From JBFMDU01 sp034431935 (GTDB lineage: Bacteria > Chloroflexota > Dehalococcoidia > GIF9 > JBFMDU01), in NCBI GenBank assembly GCA_034431935.1, contig DAOUCU010000051.1, positions 1-44,939 of the forward strand: a stretch of 44,939 nucleotides of DNA, written 5' to 3'. A program made the translations under genes and the position numbers. Below are positions 1 to 8,208 of the stretch, piece by piece. Below the pieces are notes generated by a model that saw only the letters and a program-made list of their open reading frames with translations, ran no database searches and was not told the DNA's origin. Positions within the stretch are counted from its first letter, which is position 1. The number at the start of each line of letters is the position of its first letter.

Positions 1-1
1 T

Positions 2-1852
2 GATGAGGAGCGGTGGGCGGCTTTCTTCGCCGCCCGGGCACGGGGCGGGGCCGGGCTTATAGTGGTCGGTGCCCTGCAGGCGATATTCCCCAGCCGGCGG
101 CAGGCGCCGGCCACCGCCAATCTGAACCATGACCGGCATGTCCCGCGGTTGAAGAAGGTTACGGACGCCATCCATCAGGCTGGCGCAAAAACCGCAGCGC
201 TACTGGCTACTTATGATTACTGGGCCAGCGGCGGCTATGACACAACCCCGGAGGATGTCGGGCCATCCGAAATTGAAATACCACGGGATGGCCTGCACCC
301 GCACTTTATGGCGGCCGACTTCCTGCCGCGGGTGCGGGCGCTCACCACCGGTGAGATTCACCAGATTCGATCGGAGGTGGTCACGGCGGCGCAGAGGGCG
401 CATCAGGCGGGATTCGATGCCATTGAAATCCAGGTGGTCGGTGGCAACCTGCTCAACCGTTTCATCAACCCGTTCACCAACCGACGCACCGATGAGTACG
501 GTGGGAGCCTGGAAAACCGCACCCGCCTCGTCGTGGAAATCGTTGCCGGAATAAAGTCGAAGCTCGGCACAGACTACCCCCTGATTTGCCGGATTTCCGG
601 AGATGATATGGTGCCATGGGGAGAGGGACTTGATTCCTGGAAACAGGTGGCAGGCATCCTTGAAAATGCCGGGGCCGATGCCATTACCGTTATGCCTGGC
701 TGGCATGAGACCCGCGCCCCGCGCAACCAGATGTGCGTGCCAAATGACCATTTCGTGTATCTGGCTGCCGGATTGAAGGAAGCCGTCAGCATACCGGTGG
801 CGGCGGGTAATAACATCACCGACCCTCTTCTGGCAGAGAGTATAATTGTTTCGGGCAGGGCCGATTTTGTTACCATGGGACGGCCGCTCATCGCCGATCC
901 GGACCTGCCGCAGAAGGCAAAAGACGGCCGGTTCGGGGAAATCCGCCGTTGTACCCGGTGCTGTTTCTGCTATGAATGTTTACCCAAAGGCCTCTCGCTG
1001 GCCTGTTCTGTTAACCCGCTGGTCGGCAGGGAAAAAGCCGGCCCGGTGAAACCGGCGGAGAAGAAAAAGAAGGTTGTGGTCGTCGGTGGCGGCCCGGCCG
1101 GGATGCAGGCGGCGCTGACGGCGGCCGAACGCGGTCACCGGGTGATTTTATTCGAGCAGGCCAGCCAGCTTGGAGGACAGCTCCACCGCGCCGCGACACC
1201 ACCACATAAATCGGAGTGGTTGAACCTGGTGGAGTATCTGGAGTCGGCGGTGGCACGGAACCATGTCCGGACTGTGCTGGGGTCGGAAGTTACCGTTGAC
1301 CGGATATTGAAAGAGCGTCCCGATGCGGTGATTGTCGCCACTGGCGCGGTGCCGCTGGTTCCCGCCATACCCGGCATTAACCTGCCAAACGTGGCCGTGG
1401 CGCTTGACATACTGGATGGCAAGCGCCAGGCCGGCGAGCGGGTAGTGATCATCGGCGGTGGTAGTGTTGGTCTGGAAACAGCCGAGTTCCTGGCAGCGCG
1501 GGGCAAGAAAGTGATTGTTCTTGAGGCTCTGGCGAAAGTTGGTGAAGATGTCGGCGAGCACAACCGCTGGGTCCTGCTCGACCGTCTGGTCGGCCTAGGC
1601 ATCCGCATGGAAACTTCGTCTCCGGCGATTGAGATAACGGGTAAAGGTGTCTGGACCGGAGTTAACGGGACCCGTTACGTGTTCTATGAGGCCGATACCG
1701 TAGTTATGGCTACCGGTATGAGGCCACGAAACACGCTGGCGGGTCAACTGGAAGGCAAAGTGCCGTTGCTCAAGGTTATCGGCGACTGTGTCAGGCCGCG
1801 CAAAGTCAAGGATGCAATTGAGGAAGGGTTCTTGGCAGGCATGGCGGTGTAA
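2..1852 (+). CDS. NADH:flavin oxidoreductase, old-yellow-enzyme / 2,4-dienoyl-CoA reductase type (5' end cut by window)
   Basis: The reading frame is open from base 2, so the start lies outside the window; GTG at 62 is internal. The visible part covers most of an FMN-binding TIM barrel (to about residue 310), including the NPFTNRRTDEYGGS active-site strand and an RADFVTMGRPLIADPDL phosphate-binding segment. A cysteine cluster (CTRCCFCYEC, then LACSVNP) is where the family holds a 4Fe-4S cluster. Two Rossmann motifs follow (VVVGGGPAGMQAAL and VIIGGGSVGLETAE) for FAD and NAD(P)H. This is the architecture of 2,4-dienoyl-CoA reductase and of trimethylamine dehydrogenase-like enzymes, which move electrons from NAD(P)H through FAD and Fe-S to FMN. 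The substrate cannot be read from the sequence. It ends with the usual AIEEGFLAGMAV tail. Confidence 0.92.
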   Translation, partial: DEERWAAFFAARARGGAGLIVVGALQAIFPSRRQAPATANLNHDRHVPRLKKVTDAIHQAGAKTAALLATYDYWASGGYDTTPEDVGPSEIEIPRDGLHPHFMAADFLPRVRALTTGEIHQIRSEVVTAAQRAHQAGFDAIEIQVVGGNLLNRFINPFTNRRTDEYGGSLENRTRLVVEIVAGIKSKLGTDYPLICRISGDDMVPWGEGLDSWKQVAGILENAGADAITVMPGWHETRAPRNQMCVPNDHFVYLAAGLKEAVSIPVAAGNNITDPLLAESIIVSGRADFVTMGRPLIADPDLPQKAKDGRFGEIRRCTRCCFCYECLPKGLSLACSVNPLVGREKAGPVKPAEKKKKVVVVGGGPAGMQAALTAAERGHRVILFEQASQLGGQLHRAATPPHKSEWLNLVEYLESAVARNHVRTVLGSEVTVDRILKERPDAVIVATGAVPLVPAIPGINLPNVAVALDILDGKRQAGERVVIIGGGSVGLETAEFLAARGKKVIVLEALAKVGEDVGEHNRWVLLDRLVGLGIRMETSSPAIEITGKGVWTGVNGTRYVFYEADTVVMATGMRPRNTLAGQLEGKVPLLKVIGDCVRPRKVKDAIEEGFLAGMAV

Positions 1853-1916
1853 ACTGCTCTATCGTGTCATTTCGGAGCCGGTATTGGGCGAATGAGAAAC
1901 CGGATGGGGCGTCTCC

Positions 1917-2720
1917 TTACCTCTTACCCAGGTTTTTCGCCTTCTCGTAAGCCGCTGTTACCGCCTGTAAAAGCAAATGCCGGATGCCACCACCTTCAAG
2001 CTGTTTCAGTCCTTCAGTGGTGGTGCCTCCGGGCGAGGTCACCAGGTTCTTTAGCTCCGCCGGGTGATGGCGGGTCTTTCTAACCGCATTGGCCGAGCCG
2101 ACAATCGTCTGGAGCGTCAGGCTTTCCGCTATCGCCCGCGGCAGGCCGATGTGGACACCGGCATCAGTCAGCGCCTCAATCATCAGGAAAATGAAGGCCG
2201 GCCCGCTTCCGGATAGCGCCGTGGCCATATCGACGTAGTCCTCGCTGGTCACGTAAAGTTCCTCGCCGAGCGCGCCGAGCAGTTTCGAGACCGCCTCCTT
2301 TTGCTCTTTGGTCACCTCCGACGTTGCCGTCCAGACGGTCATGCCCTCACCAATCTGTGCTGGCATGTTCGGCATGGCGCGCACTGCGGCGGTGTGTCTT
2401 AAACCATGCGTTAGAGTGTCGAGAGTAATGCCGGCGGCGATGGAAAGAATCAAAGTCCTCCGTGGTATCTCGTCTCTAAGCTTGGTAAGCAGTCCCTTGA
2501 TATCCTGAGGCTTTACCGCAATGACAATGATGTCAGCCCCGGCGATAGCTTTTTCTGCCGTTACGGCGGCTGTGACCCTGTGTTTTCTGGCGACTTCGTC
2601 AAGCCGCGCCTGCTTGACGTCGTAAACAATAATGTCTCCCGGAGCGCATACCTTCTTGCGTATGAGGCCTTTAATCATAGCCTCGCCCATGGTGCCGGCG
2701 CCGATAAATGCGATTTTCAT
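1917..2720 (-). CDS. proC: pyrroline-5-carboxylate reductase
   Basis: Catalyses the last step of proline synthesis, NAD(P)H reduction of 1-pyrroline-5-carboxylate. The N-terminal Rossmann motif MKIAFIGAGTMGEAMIKG begins right at the chosen ATG (2720), which has a GGGAGA ribosome site just upstream; the frame stays open 72 bases further but that extension is not family-like. The C-terminal dimer domain carries the ProC signature region (ALSGSGPAFIFLMIEALTDAG, read as two halves around the GSGPAF core) and LVTSPGGTTTEGL. The 267 residues match the usual length. It is the last gene after leuS and yggS, separated from yggS by 129 bases that contain short palindromes. yggS-proC adjacency is common in bacteria. 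Confidence 0.95.
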   Translation of the reverse strand: MKIAFIGAGTMGEAMIKGLIRKKVCAPGDIIVYDVKQARLDEVARKHRVTAAVTAEKAIAGADIIVIAVKPQDIKGLLTKLRDEIPRRTLILSIAAGITLDTLTHGLRHTAAVRAMPNMPAQIGEGMTVWTATSEVTKEQKEAVSKLLGALGEELYVTSEDYVDMATALSGSGPAFIFLMIEALTDAGVHIGLPRAIAESLTLQTIVGSANAVRKTRHHPAELKNLVTSPGGTTTEGLKQLEGGGIRHLLLQAVTAAYEKAKNLGKR

Positions 2721-2735
2721 ACTTGTCTCCCTGCC

Positions 2736-2754
2736 CCTTCTCTCATAGAGAAGG
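2736..2754. repeat. short palindrome, REP-like (8-bp arms)
   Basis: Perfect inverted repeat CCTTCTCT-CAT-AGAGAAGG between yggS and proC. Read on the minus strand it is followed by a G-rich stretch (GGGGCAGGG), like the dispersed repeats of the form ctctcc...ggagagggcaggggtga seen in many bacterial genomes. A second look-alike sits at 25555-25577. No run of T follows, so an intrinsic terminator is not indicated. Confidence 0.5.
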
Positions 2755-2770
2755 AGATGGTTTAGTCTTA

Positions 2771-2789
2771 AAGAGGGTTGCGCCCTCTT
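2771..2789. repeat. short palindrome (7-bp arms)
   Basis: Perfect inverted repeat AAGAGGG-TTGCG-CCCTCTT in the yggS-proC gap. A related imperfect element, GAGGGCTATGTCCTCCC, lies at 2826-2842 directly after the yggS stop, and GGAGGGCGAGTCCTCCC lies at 10336-10352. It could stabilise or shape the mRNA end; no T-run is present. Confidence 0.45.
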
Positions 2790-2825
2790 CAATACCGTAG
2801 GGAAGGGAAAACGGTCTAATCACAA

Positions 2826-2842
2826 GAGGGCTATGTCCTCCC
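2826..2842. repeat. short palindromic repeat, copy 1
   Basis: GAGGGCTATGTCCTCCC just beyond the yggS stop codon. On the minus strand it reads GGGAGGACATAGCCCTC, which shares GGGAGGAC and GCCCTC with the element at 10336-10352. Likely a small dispersed repeat; function unknown. Confidence 0.35.
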
Positions 2843-2849
2843 GGACTCT

Positions 2850-3521
2850 CTAGCGCCGTTCTCCGAATATCGCCCGCCCGATACGTATCATCGTAGCACC
2901 TTCTTCTATGGCCACTTCGAAGTCATCGGTCATTCCCATGGATAGCTCTTTCAGACCGAGGTCGTCGCGCAGTCGCCGGAGATGGCGGAAATAGGGACGG
3001 GCGTCGTTAGGTTCAGTGACGATGGGTGCGATGGTCATCAGCCCGCGCAGTTCCAGGTTCGGCAGTGCACTGATGCTTTTGACCGCTGCGGCGACATCGT
3101 CTGGCTCAAGGCCTCCTTTGGTCGCCTCTCCGGATACGTTTACTTCCAGCAGGACTGGCAGGCGCCGTGACGCTCGCCGGTCCAGGGCCTCCGCCAGCCT
3201 GACGGAATCGACGCTCTGGACAACATCAAATAGCTCCGCCGCCTTGCGCGCCTTGTTCATCTGGAGACGGCCAACCATGTGCCAGGTGATTGCCTTTCTG
3301 ATATCGGTCAACCATCCGAACTTGCCCGCGGCTTCCTGAACGCGGTTTTCGCCGAACTGCCGGATTCCTGCCTCGAAGGCCGTCCGTATTAGTGGGACCG
3401 GCACCGTCTTGGTTATGGCTATCAGGGTTACCTCCGATGGTAATCGGCCGGCCCGCTCACAGGCCCCGGCGATACGCTGCTTTAGCTTCTCCAGATTGGC
3501 GGCGATATCGGTTGCGCTCAT
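2850..3521 (-). CDS. yggS: YggS-family pyridoxal-phosphate homeostasis protein
   Basis: A single-domain PLP-binding protein (PLPBP/YggS family, alanine-racemase-like TIM barrel) that buffers pyridoxal phosphate and affects amino-acid and keto-acid balance; no enzyme reaction is established for the family. The Schiff-base lysine is K38 in LIAITKTV. The phosphate-binding region reads SMGMTDDFEVAIEEG and then IRIGRAIFGER; the family usually has SMGMS, so T replaces S. At 223 residues it is of normal length. It starts 6 bases after the leuS stop and is probably co-transcribed with it, with proC downstream. Confidence 0.93.
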   Translation of the reverse strand: MSATDIAANLEKLKQRIAGACERAGRLPSEVTLIAITKTVPVPLIRTAFEAGIRQFGENRVQEAAGKFGWLTDIRKAITWHMVGRLQMNKARKAAELFDVVQSVDSVRLAEALDRRASRRLPVLLEVNVSGEATKGGLEPDDVAAAVKSISALPNLELRGLMTIAPIVTEPNDARPYFRHLRRLRDDLGLKELSMGMTDDFEVAIEEGATMIRIGRAIFGERR

Positions 3522-3527
3522 CCCGTT

Positions 3528-5969
3528 TCAGACAACGATATTCACCAGCTTCCCCGGCACGTAGATTATCTTACGGGGCTTCTGGTTGTTAAGGAAGGGC
3601 TTGATGCGCTCCGAGCCAAGCGCCAGGCCGGTGGCAGCTTCCTCGGAGATAGAGGCCGGTACACTGATACGGTCGCGCACCTTGCCGTTGACCTGGATCA
3701 CCAGGATGATTTCCTCCTCTCTGGCCAGAGCTTCGTCCCACGATGGCCAGGACTGATTGTGGATGCTGTACTGCCCGCCTGTCCTTTGCCACAGCTCCTC
3801 TGCCAGGTGTGGGGCGGTTGGAGCAAGGAGCTTGAGCAGGGTGGTGATGGCGTTGTTCCATGATTCCGGGGCCACCGAGCCGGCTTCCCGAACATCGGTC
3901 AGGTGGTTGGTGAACTCCATCAGTGCCGCCAGCATGGTATTGAAGCGGAAACGCTCGATATCGCCGCTGACCTTCTTGACCGTCCGGTGGGTGCGCCGAA
4001 GAAGCTCTTTTTCGGCTTCGGAGTTGACGTGGTTTCCGGTGTACGGCTCCTCCACCAGGTTCCATACCCGGTGCAGCCAGCGGTTCATGCCGATGATGCC
4101 GTTGTCCATCCACTCACCGCCCTGCTCCCAGGGGCCGACGAACATGAGGTAGGCGCGTATCGTGTCCGCGCCCATGGTATCGACGTAATCGTCGGGGTTG
4201 ACCACGTTGCCTTTGCTCTTGGACATCTTGGCTTTCTGGTAGATGATGGTGCCCTGGTTAAAGAGCTTCTTGAACGGCTCGGAAAAGTCGAGCAGGCCGA
4301 GGTCGCGCAAAGCCCTGGCGAAAAAGCGTGCATAGAGCAGGTGCATTACGGCGTGCTCGGCACCGCCGGTGTAAAGGTCGACCGGCAGCCAGTACCTTCC
4401 GGCTCTGGGCTCGAACGGTCCCTTATCGTATTTCGGGCTGGTATAGCGCAGGTAGTACCAGGCCGAGCACATATGGGTGTCCATGGTATCGGTCTCGCGC
4501 TTTGCTGCTCCTCCGCATTTCGGGCATTCGGTATTGACGAAAGCGGCGTGGTATTTGAGCGGCGATTCACCGGTCGGTTTAAACTCGGCGTCCGGCGGCA
4601 GGAGCACCGGCAGGTCTTTTTCCGGCACCGGTACCGTGCCGCATGTATCGCAATAGACGATCGGTATGGGCGCACCCCAGTAGCGCTGGCGGGAGACGAG
4701 CCAGTCACGCAGGCGGTAGGTGACGGCGTATTTGCCCCAGCCTTTCTCTTCCAGCCAGGCGGTTATTTTCGTGAGACACTCCAGGCTGGGCATGCCGTTG
4801 AAGGGGCCGGAGTTGACCATGACGCCTTCTTCGGTATAAGCCTCGGCCAGCGGCCGGCCTTCCCAGCCCGGCGGCGAAATGACGACCGGGATGGGCAGGT
4901 TAAACTTCTTGGCGAAGGCGAAGTCGCGGGTATCGTGGGCGGGGACGGCCATGATGGCGCCGTAGCCGTAGGTGGGCAGGACGTAGTCGGCGATGAATAC
5001 CGGCACTTTCGCCCCGTTCACCGGATTGATGCAGTAGCCGCCGGTGAAGACTCCGGTCTTTTCTCGCTCGGCGGTGGTGCGCTCGACCTCGGTGGCGCGG
5101 CGTGTCCGGGCGATGTAGGCTTCGGCTTCGGCTTTCTGTGCCGGTGTGGTCAGGTGCGGTACTAGCGGATGTTCCGGCGCCAGCACCATGAAGGTGACGC
5201 CGAAGGTGGTATCGGGCCGGGTGGTGAAGATGCGGATGGCCTTCTGGCCGCCGATGGGCTTTTCCAGCGGGAAGTCGATGTCGGCGCCGGTGGAACGGCC
5301 AATCCAGTTGGTCTGCATGGTCTTGATTTTTTCCGGCCAGTCGATTTGCGACATATCGAGCAGTTCTTCGGCGTACTTTGTTATGCGGAAGAACCACTGC
5401 TCCAGGTCTTTTTTGATTACCGGCGTTTCACAGCGGTCGCAGACGCCCTCGCCGACAACCTGTTCGTTGGCCAGGGCGGTCTGGCACTTCGGGCACCAGT
5501 TGACCGGCGCGCTGGCGCGGTAGGCCAGACCGGCATGATAGAGCTTAAGGAAGAGCCACTGGGTCCACTTATAGTAGTCGGGGAGGCAGGTGATGACCTC
5601 GCGCCGCCAGTCGTAGATGGCCCCTATTGTTTTCAACTGGCGCCGCATGTTTTCGATGTTGTCCATGGTCCATTTGTGGGGGTGGATGCCGTGCTTGATG
5701 GCGGCGTTTTCCGCGGGCAGGCCGAAGGCATCGAAGCCCATGGGGTGAAGGACGTTGAATCCCTGCATCCGCTTATAGCGTGCCTGGACGTCGGAAGGGG
5801 CCATGGCGTACCAGTGGCCGATGTGGAGGTCGCCGGAAGTGTAGGGGAACATCGTCAGGGCGTAGTATTTTGGCCTGGGCGAGTCTTCGGAGACCTCGTA
5901 AAGCCGGTCTGCCGCCCAGCGTGCCTGCCACTTCCTTTCGATTTCAACAGGGTTGTATGGCGAAGTCAT
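3528..5969 (-). CDS. leuS: leucyl-tRNA synthetase
   Basis: Class Ia aminoacyl-tRNA synthetase that charges tRNA-Leu. The ATP-binding HIGH motif is at residues 49-52 (SGDLHIGHWY) and the KMSKS loop at 581-585 (AKMSKSKGNVV). A zinc-type Cys pair region is visible (NWCPKCQTALANEQ). The CP1 editing domain shows the TTRPDTTFG and GYGAIMAVPAHDTRD motifs, so post-transfer proofreading should be intact. The 813 residues fall in the bacterial range. The ATG at 5969 has an AAGGA ribosome site. It heads the leuS-yggS-proC group. The long open frames on the opposite strand are a by-product of its high-GC codon use. Confidence 0.97.
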   Translation of the reverse strand: MTSPYNPVEIERKWQARWAADRLYEVSEDSPRPKYYALTMFPYTSGDLHIGHWYAMAPSDVQARYKRMQGFNVLHPMGFDAFGLPAENAAIKHGIHPHKWTMDNIENMRRQLKTIGAIYDWRREVITCLPDYYKWTQWLFLKLYHAGLAYRASAPVNWCPKCQTALANEQVVGEGVCDRCETPVIKKDLEQWFFRITKYAEELLDMSQIDWPEKIKTMQTNWIGRSTGADIDFPLEKPIGGQKAIRIFTTRPDTTFGVTFMVLAPEHPLVPHLTTPAQKAEAEAYIARTRRATEVERTTAEREKTGVFTGGYCINPVNGAKVPVFIADYVLPTYGYGAIMAVPAHDTRDFAFAKKFNLPIPVVISPPGWEGRPLAEAYTEEGVMVNSGPFNGMPSLECLTKITAWLEEKGWGKYAVTYRLRDWLVSRQRYWGAPIPIVYCDTCGTVPVPEKDLPVLLPPDAEFKPTGESPLKYHAAFVNTECPKCGGAAKRETDTMDTHMCSAWYYLRYTSPKYDKGPFEPRAGRYWLPVDLYTGGAEHAVMHLLYARFFARALRDLGLLDFSEPFKKLFNQGTIIYQKAKMSKSKGNVVNPDDYVDTMGADTIRAYLMFVGPWEQGGEWMDNGIIGMNRWLHRVWNLVEEPYTGNHVNSEAEKELLRRTHRTVKKVSGDIERFRFNTMLAALMEFTNHLTDVREAGSVAPESWNNAITTLLKLLAPTAPHLAEELWQRTGGQYSIHNQSWPSWDEALAREEEIILVIQVNGKVRDRISVPASISEEAATGLALGSERIKPFLNNQKPRKIIYVPGKLVNIVV

Positions 5970-6103
5970 TTGAGTCCTTCATCAAGGGATGGTGGGTCAA
6001 CCACCAATTCAGTTCGGAAAGATTATAGCTTACAGGGGACTGACCAACAATCCGCGTGCATGGTCATTGCGAAAGTCGGCGCCAATCGCGATGGCCGACT
6101 TAC

Positions 6104-7504
6104 TTAAATAGCGGTCTCGTGTGGCCTGATCGCTCCGGACGAATCATCAGGGCTGGCCGGCATGGCGAATATAGTGGGGATGGCGGCCAGCATCACCGTC
6201 CCCCAGAGGGCGAAGACCACGGTGAAGGAAAGAGCCGAGCCGCCCATGCCCTGGATGATGACGGTGCTGATAGCGATTCCCACGGCGCCGCCGAGCTGGC
6301 GGAACATGGAGCGCAGGGCGGTAATGGTCGGTATATGCTCCGGCAGAAGCTCGATGCAGGCGTTATTGGCCGCCGGAGCGGACATGCCAGCGCCTGCGCC
6401 GGTGAAGAGCATGATAATCACAAGGATAGTTGTGGGGTTGAACACCTCCGCCCCGGACAGCGGCACCGCAAGGGCGCCCAGGCAAAGGACGATGATTGTG
6501 GAACCAATAAGCATCGGGCCGCGGTAGCCCCAGCGGTTGATGAGGAGACTGGTGACGGTCGAGGCCACCATCATGCCAAAGAAGCGCGGGGTCAGGACGA
6601 GGCCGGCTTCGATGACGGTGAGGTTGTAAGTGGTGATGGCGTACAGGGGGATAAGGGTAAAAATGCCAAAAGCGCAGAGGCCATAGACGGTATTGAAGAT
6701 ATTGGCGGCCATGAAGGGACGCCCGCGGAGGACATTCAGGTCAAGGATAGGATTTGGTGATGAGCGCTCGCGCCGGATAAGGCCGTAAAGGAACCCACCG
6801 CCAGCCAGGAGGCAGGGCAGGGCCACGGCCCATGCCTGCCAGTTGCCTACCTTCGAAAGCTGGGTCAGGCCGAGCATGAAGAGGAAGAGGAATCCGGCCA
6901 GCCAACCGGCGCCGACGAAGTCGAGGCTCTGCCAGGATCTGACGTTCCTAGCCGCTGAATCGCGCCGCAGGAGAAAGCGGGCCATAATTATGACGATGAC
7001 GCCGATGGCGGCGGTAGCACTGAATGTGGCACGCCAGCCGAAGGCGTTGATGAGCACGGCACCGAGGTTGGGGCCGATGATACTGCCGATGGGGAAGACA
7101 CTGCTGAAGAGCCCGATGGCCTTCTGCCGCGACTGCGGGAATTCGTCACTGACGATGCCGGCGGCCGAGGGCAGGAAACCGGCGCCGCCGGCGGCCTGGA
7201 CGATGCGGAAGAAGATGAGTGAGTAAGCATCCGGCGCCACGGCGCATAAAGCCGAACCGACGGTGAAAACGCTGGTGAATAAGAGGAATGAGGAACGTCG
7301 GCCCATGGTCTCGCTGAGGCGTCCCGCCAGCGGTATCAGGGCAATCTGGGTGAGCTGGAAGGCATTAAGAATCCACCCGCCGAGGACAACCGATATCTTG
7401 AGCTCGTCGATGACGAAGGGGAAAGCTACAGTAATGGCGGTGATGTTGACCGAGCCCAGGAAGAGGGCAAGGCTGACGCCGAAAAAAGCGAAGTAGCGGC
7501 GCAA
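6104..7504 (-). CDS. MFS transporter, DHA2 (EmrB/QacA-like) type
   Basis: Integral membrane protein of 466 residues with about 14 predicted hydrophobic segments and the major-facilitator loop motif GRLSETMGRRSSFL between the second and third segments. The AGGAGFLPSAAGIVSD stretch resembles motif C of proton-driven drug exporters. It begins at a TTG codon 10 bases after the stop of the upstream MoaD-like gene, so it closes the AOR operon. It may export a product, substrate analogue or oxyanion related to that enzyme; the substrate is not readable. The tail is short and charged. Confidence 0.85.
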   Translation of the reverse strand: MRRYFAFFGVSLALFLGSVNITAITVAFPFVIDELKISVVLGGWILNAFQLTQIALIPLAGRLSETMGRRSSFLLFTSVFTVGSALCAVAPDAYSLIFFRIVQAAGGAGFLPSAAGIVSDEFPQSRQKAIGLFSSVFPIGSIIGPNLGAVLINAFGWRATFSATAAIGVIVIIMARFLLRRDSAARNVRSWQSLDFVGAGWLAGFLFLFMLGLTQLSKVGNWQAWAVALPCLLAGGGFLYGLIRRERSSPNPILDLNVLRGRPFMAANIFNTVYGLCAFGIFTLIPLYAITTYNLTVIEAGLVLTPRFFGMMVASTVTSLLINRWGYRGPMLIGSTIIVLCLGALAVPLSGAEVFNPTTILVIIMLFTGAGAGMSAPAANNACIELLPEHIPTITALRSMFRQLGGAVGIAISTVIIQGMGGSALSFTVVFALWGTVMLAAIPTIFAMPASPDDSSGAIRPHETAI

Positions 7505-7513
7505 GGTGTGTGC

Positions 7514-7792
7514 TCAACCGCCGGCAATGGGCGGTAGAAAAACAATGGTGATGTTGTCGGCCAGCGGGACGGTCATGGCCTCTTCAAGCGAGCACTCACG
7601 GTCGGGGAAGACGATGCGCAGGCCCTCAAGGCTGTCCACTTCAGTGCGGAAGGCAGTGCCGAAGTCCACAGTCATACGGTCCAGAAGGGCACGAAAAAGC
7701 GTGCCGGCAGGCAGGTCATAGGTCTTGTGCTTGACGCCGGCCAGTTCGCGGAGCTGGGCAAACAGGAGCACTTCGACTTTGATATCAGACAT
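7514..7792 (-). CDS. MoaD/ThiS-family ubiquitin-like protein (copy 1)
   Basis: A 92-residue beta-grasp protein that starts with KVEVLLFAQLRELAG and ends in Gly-Gly (LPPIAGG). The GG tail is what MoeB/ThiF-type enzymes adenylylate and thiocarboxylate so it can donate sulfur, for example to molybdopterin. It sits between a second MoaD-like gene and the MFS gene in the AOR operon, so it probably serves pterin-cofactor assembly for the AOR-type enzyme. The sequence differs clearly from copy 2, so it is not a recent duplicate. Confidence 0.85.
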   Translation of the reverse strand: MSDIKVEVLLFAQLRELAGVKHKTYDLPAGTLFRALLDRMTVDFGTAFRTEVDSLEGLRIVFPDRECSLEEAMTVPLADNITIVFLPPIAGG

Positions 7793-7895
7793 GTTGCTGA
7801 AAGGGAATCATATATCCCTCAAAACTTCCCGGTCGCCGGCGCTTCTGAGTAACGACATGATAATGTGGCGATGTGCTAATCATAGGGACTATCGG

Positions 7896-8165
7896 CTAAC
7901 CCCCGAAAATCGGCGGCAGGAAAACAATCTGATCGCCATCTCTGAGCCGGGTCTCCATGACTTCATCGGGGAAATATTCGCGGTCGCCAACGAGGATACG
8001 GGTGCCTTCCAGGTTCTTGATTTCATCGCGGAAGTTATCTCCGTGCTCCCGGGCGAGCAAATCAACCAGGTCTTGGACCCTGGCGCCGGCGGGCAGTTCG
8101 ACATGCTTCTGCCGCACTCCGACTATTTCACGGAGCTGGGCGAAGAAGACGCACTCGACTTTCAA
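7896..8165 (-). CDS. MoaD/ThiS-family ubiquitin-like protein (copy 2)
   Basis: An 89-residue beta-grasp protein beginning KVECVFFAQLREIVG and ending LPPIFGG, with the C-terminal Gly-Gly needed for thiocarboxylate formation. No ATG fits the frame; the best start is TTG at 8165, directly before the conserved first strand, and an upstream extension in the same frame overlaps the AOR gene and is not family-like. It lies 43 bases after the AOR stop. Genes of this family commonly accompany AOR-type tungsten enzymes, which supports a role in tungstopterin synthesis. Confidence 0.82.
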   Translation of the reverse strand: MKVECVFFAQLREIVGVRQKHVELPAGARVQDLVDLLAREHGDNFRDEIKNLEGTRILVGDREYFPDEVMETRLRDGDQIVFLPPIFGG

Positions 8166-8208
8166 TGGCCATTCCGTCCGCGGGTCTTTTGCAGGGGGGT
8201 GGGCCCCT

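Noticed and set aside
3903..6107. Long plus-strand open frames (420 and 312 codons) opposite leuS
   Set aside because: They mirror the leuS codons, have no family-like motifs and no convincing start; the high GC content of leuS explains them.
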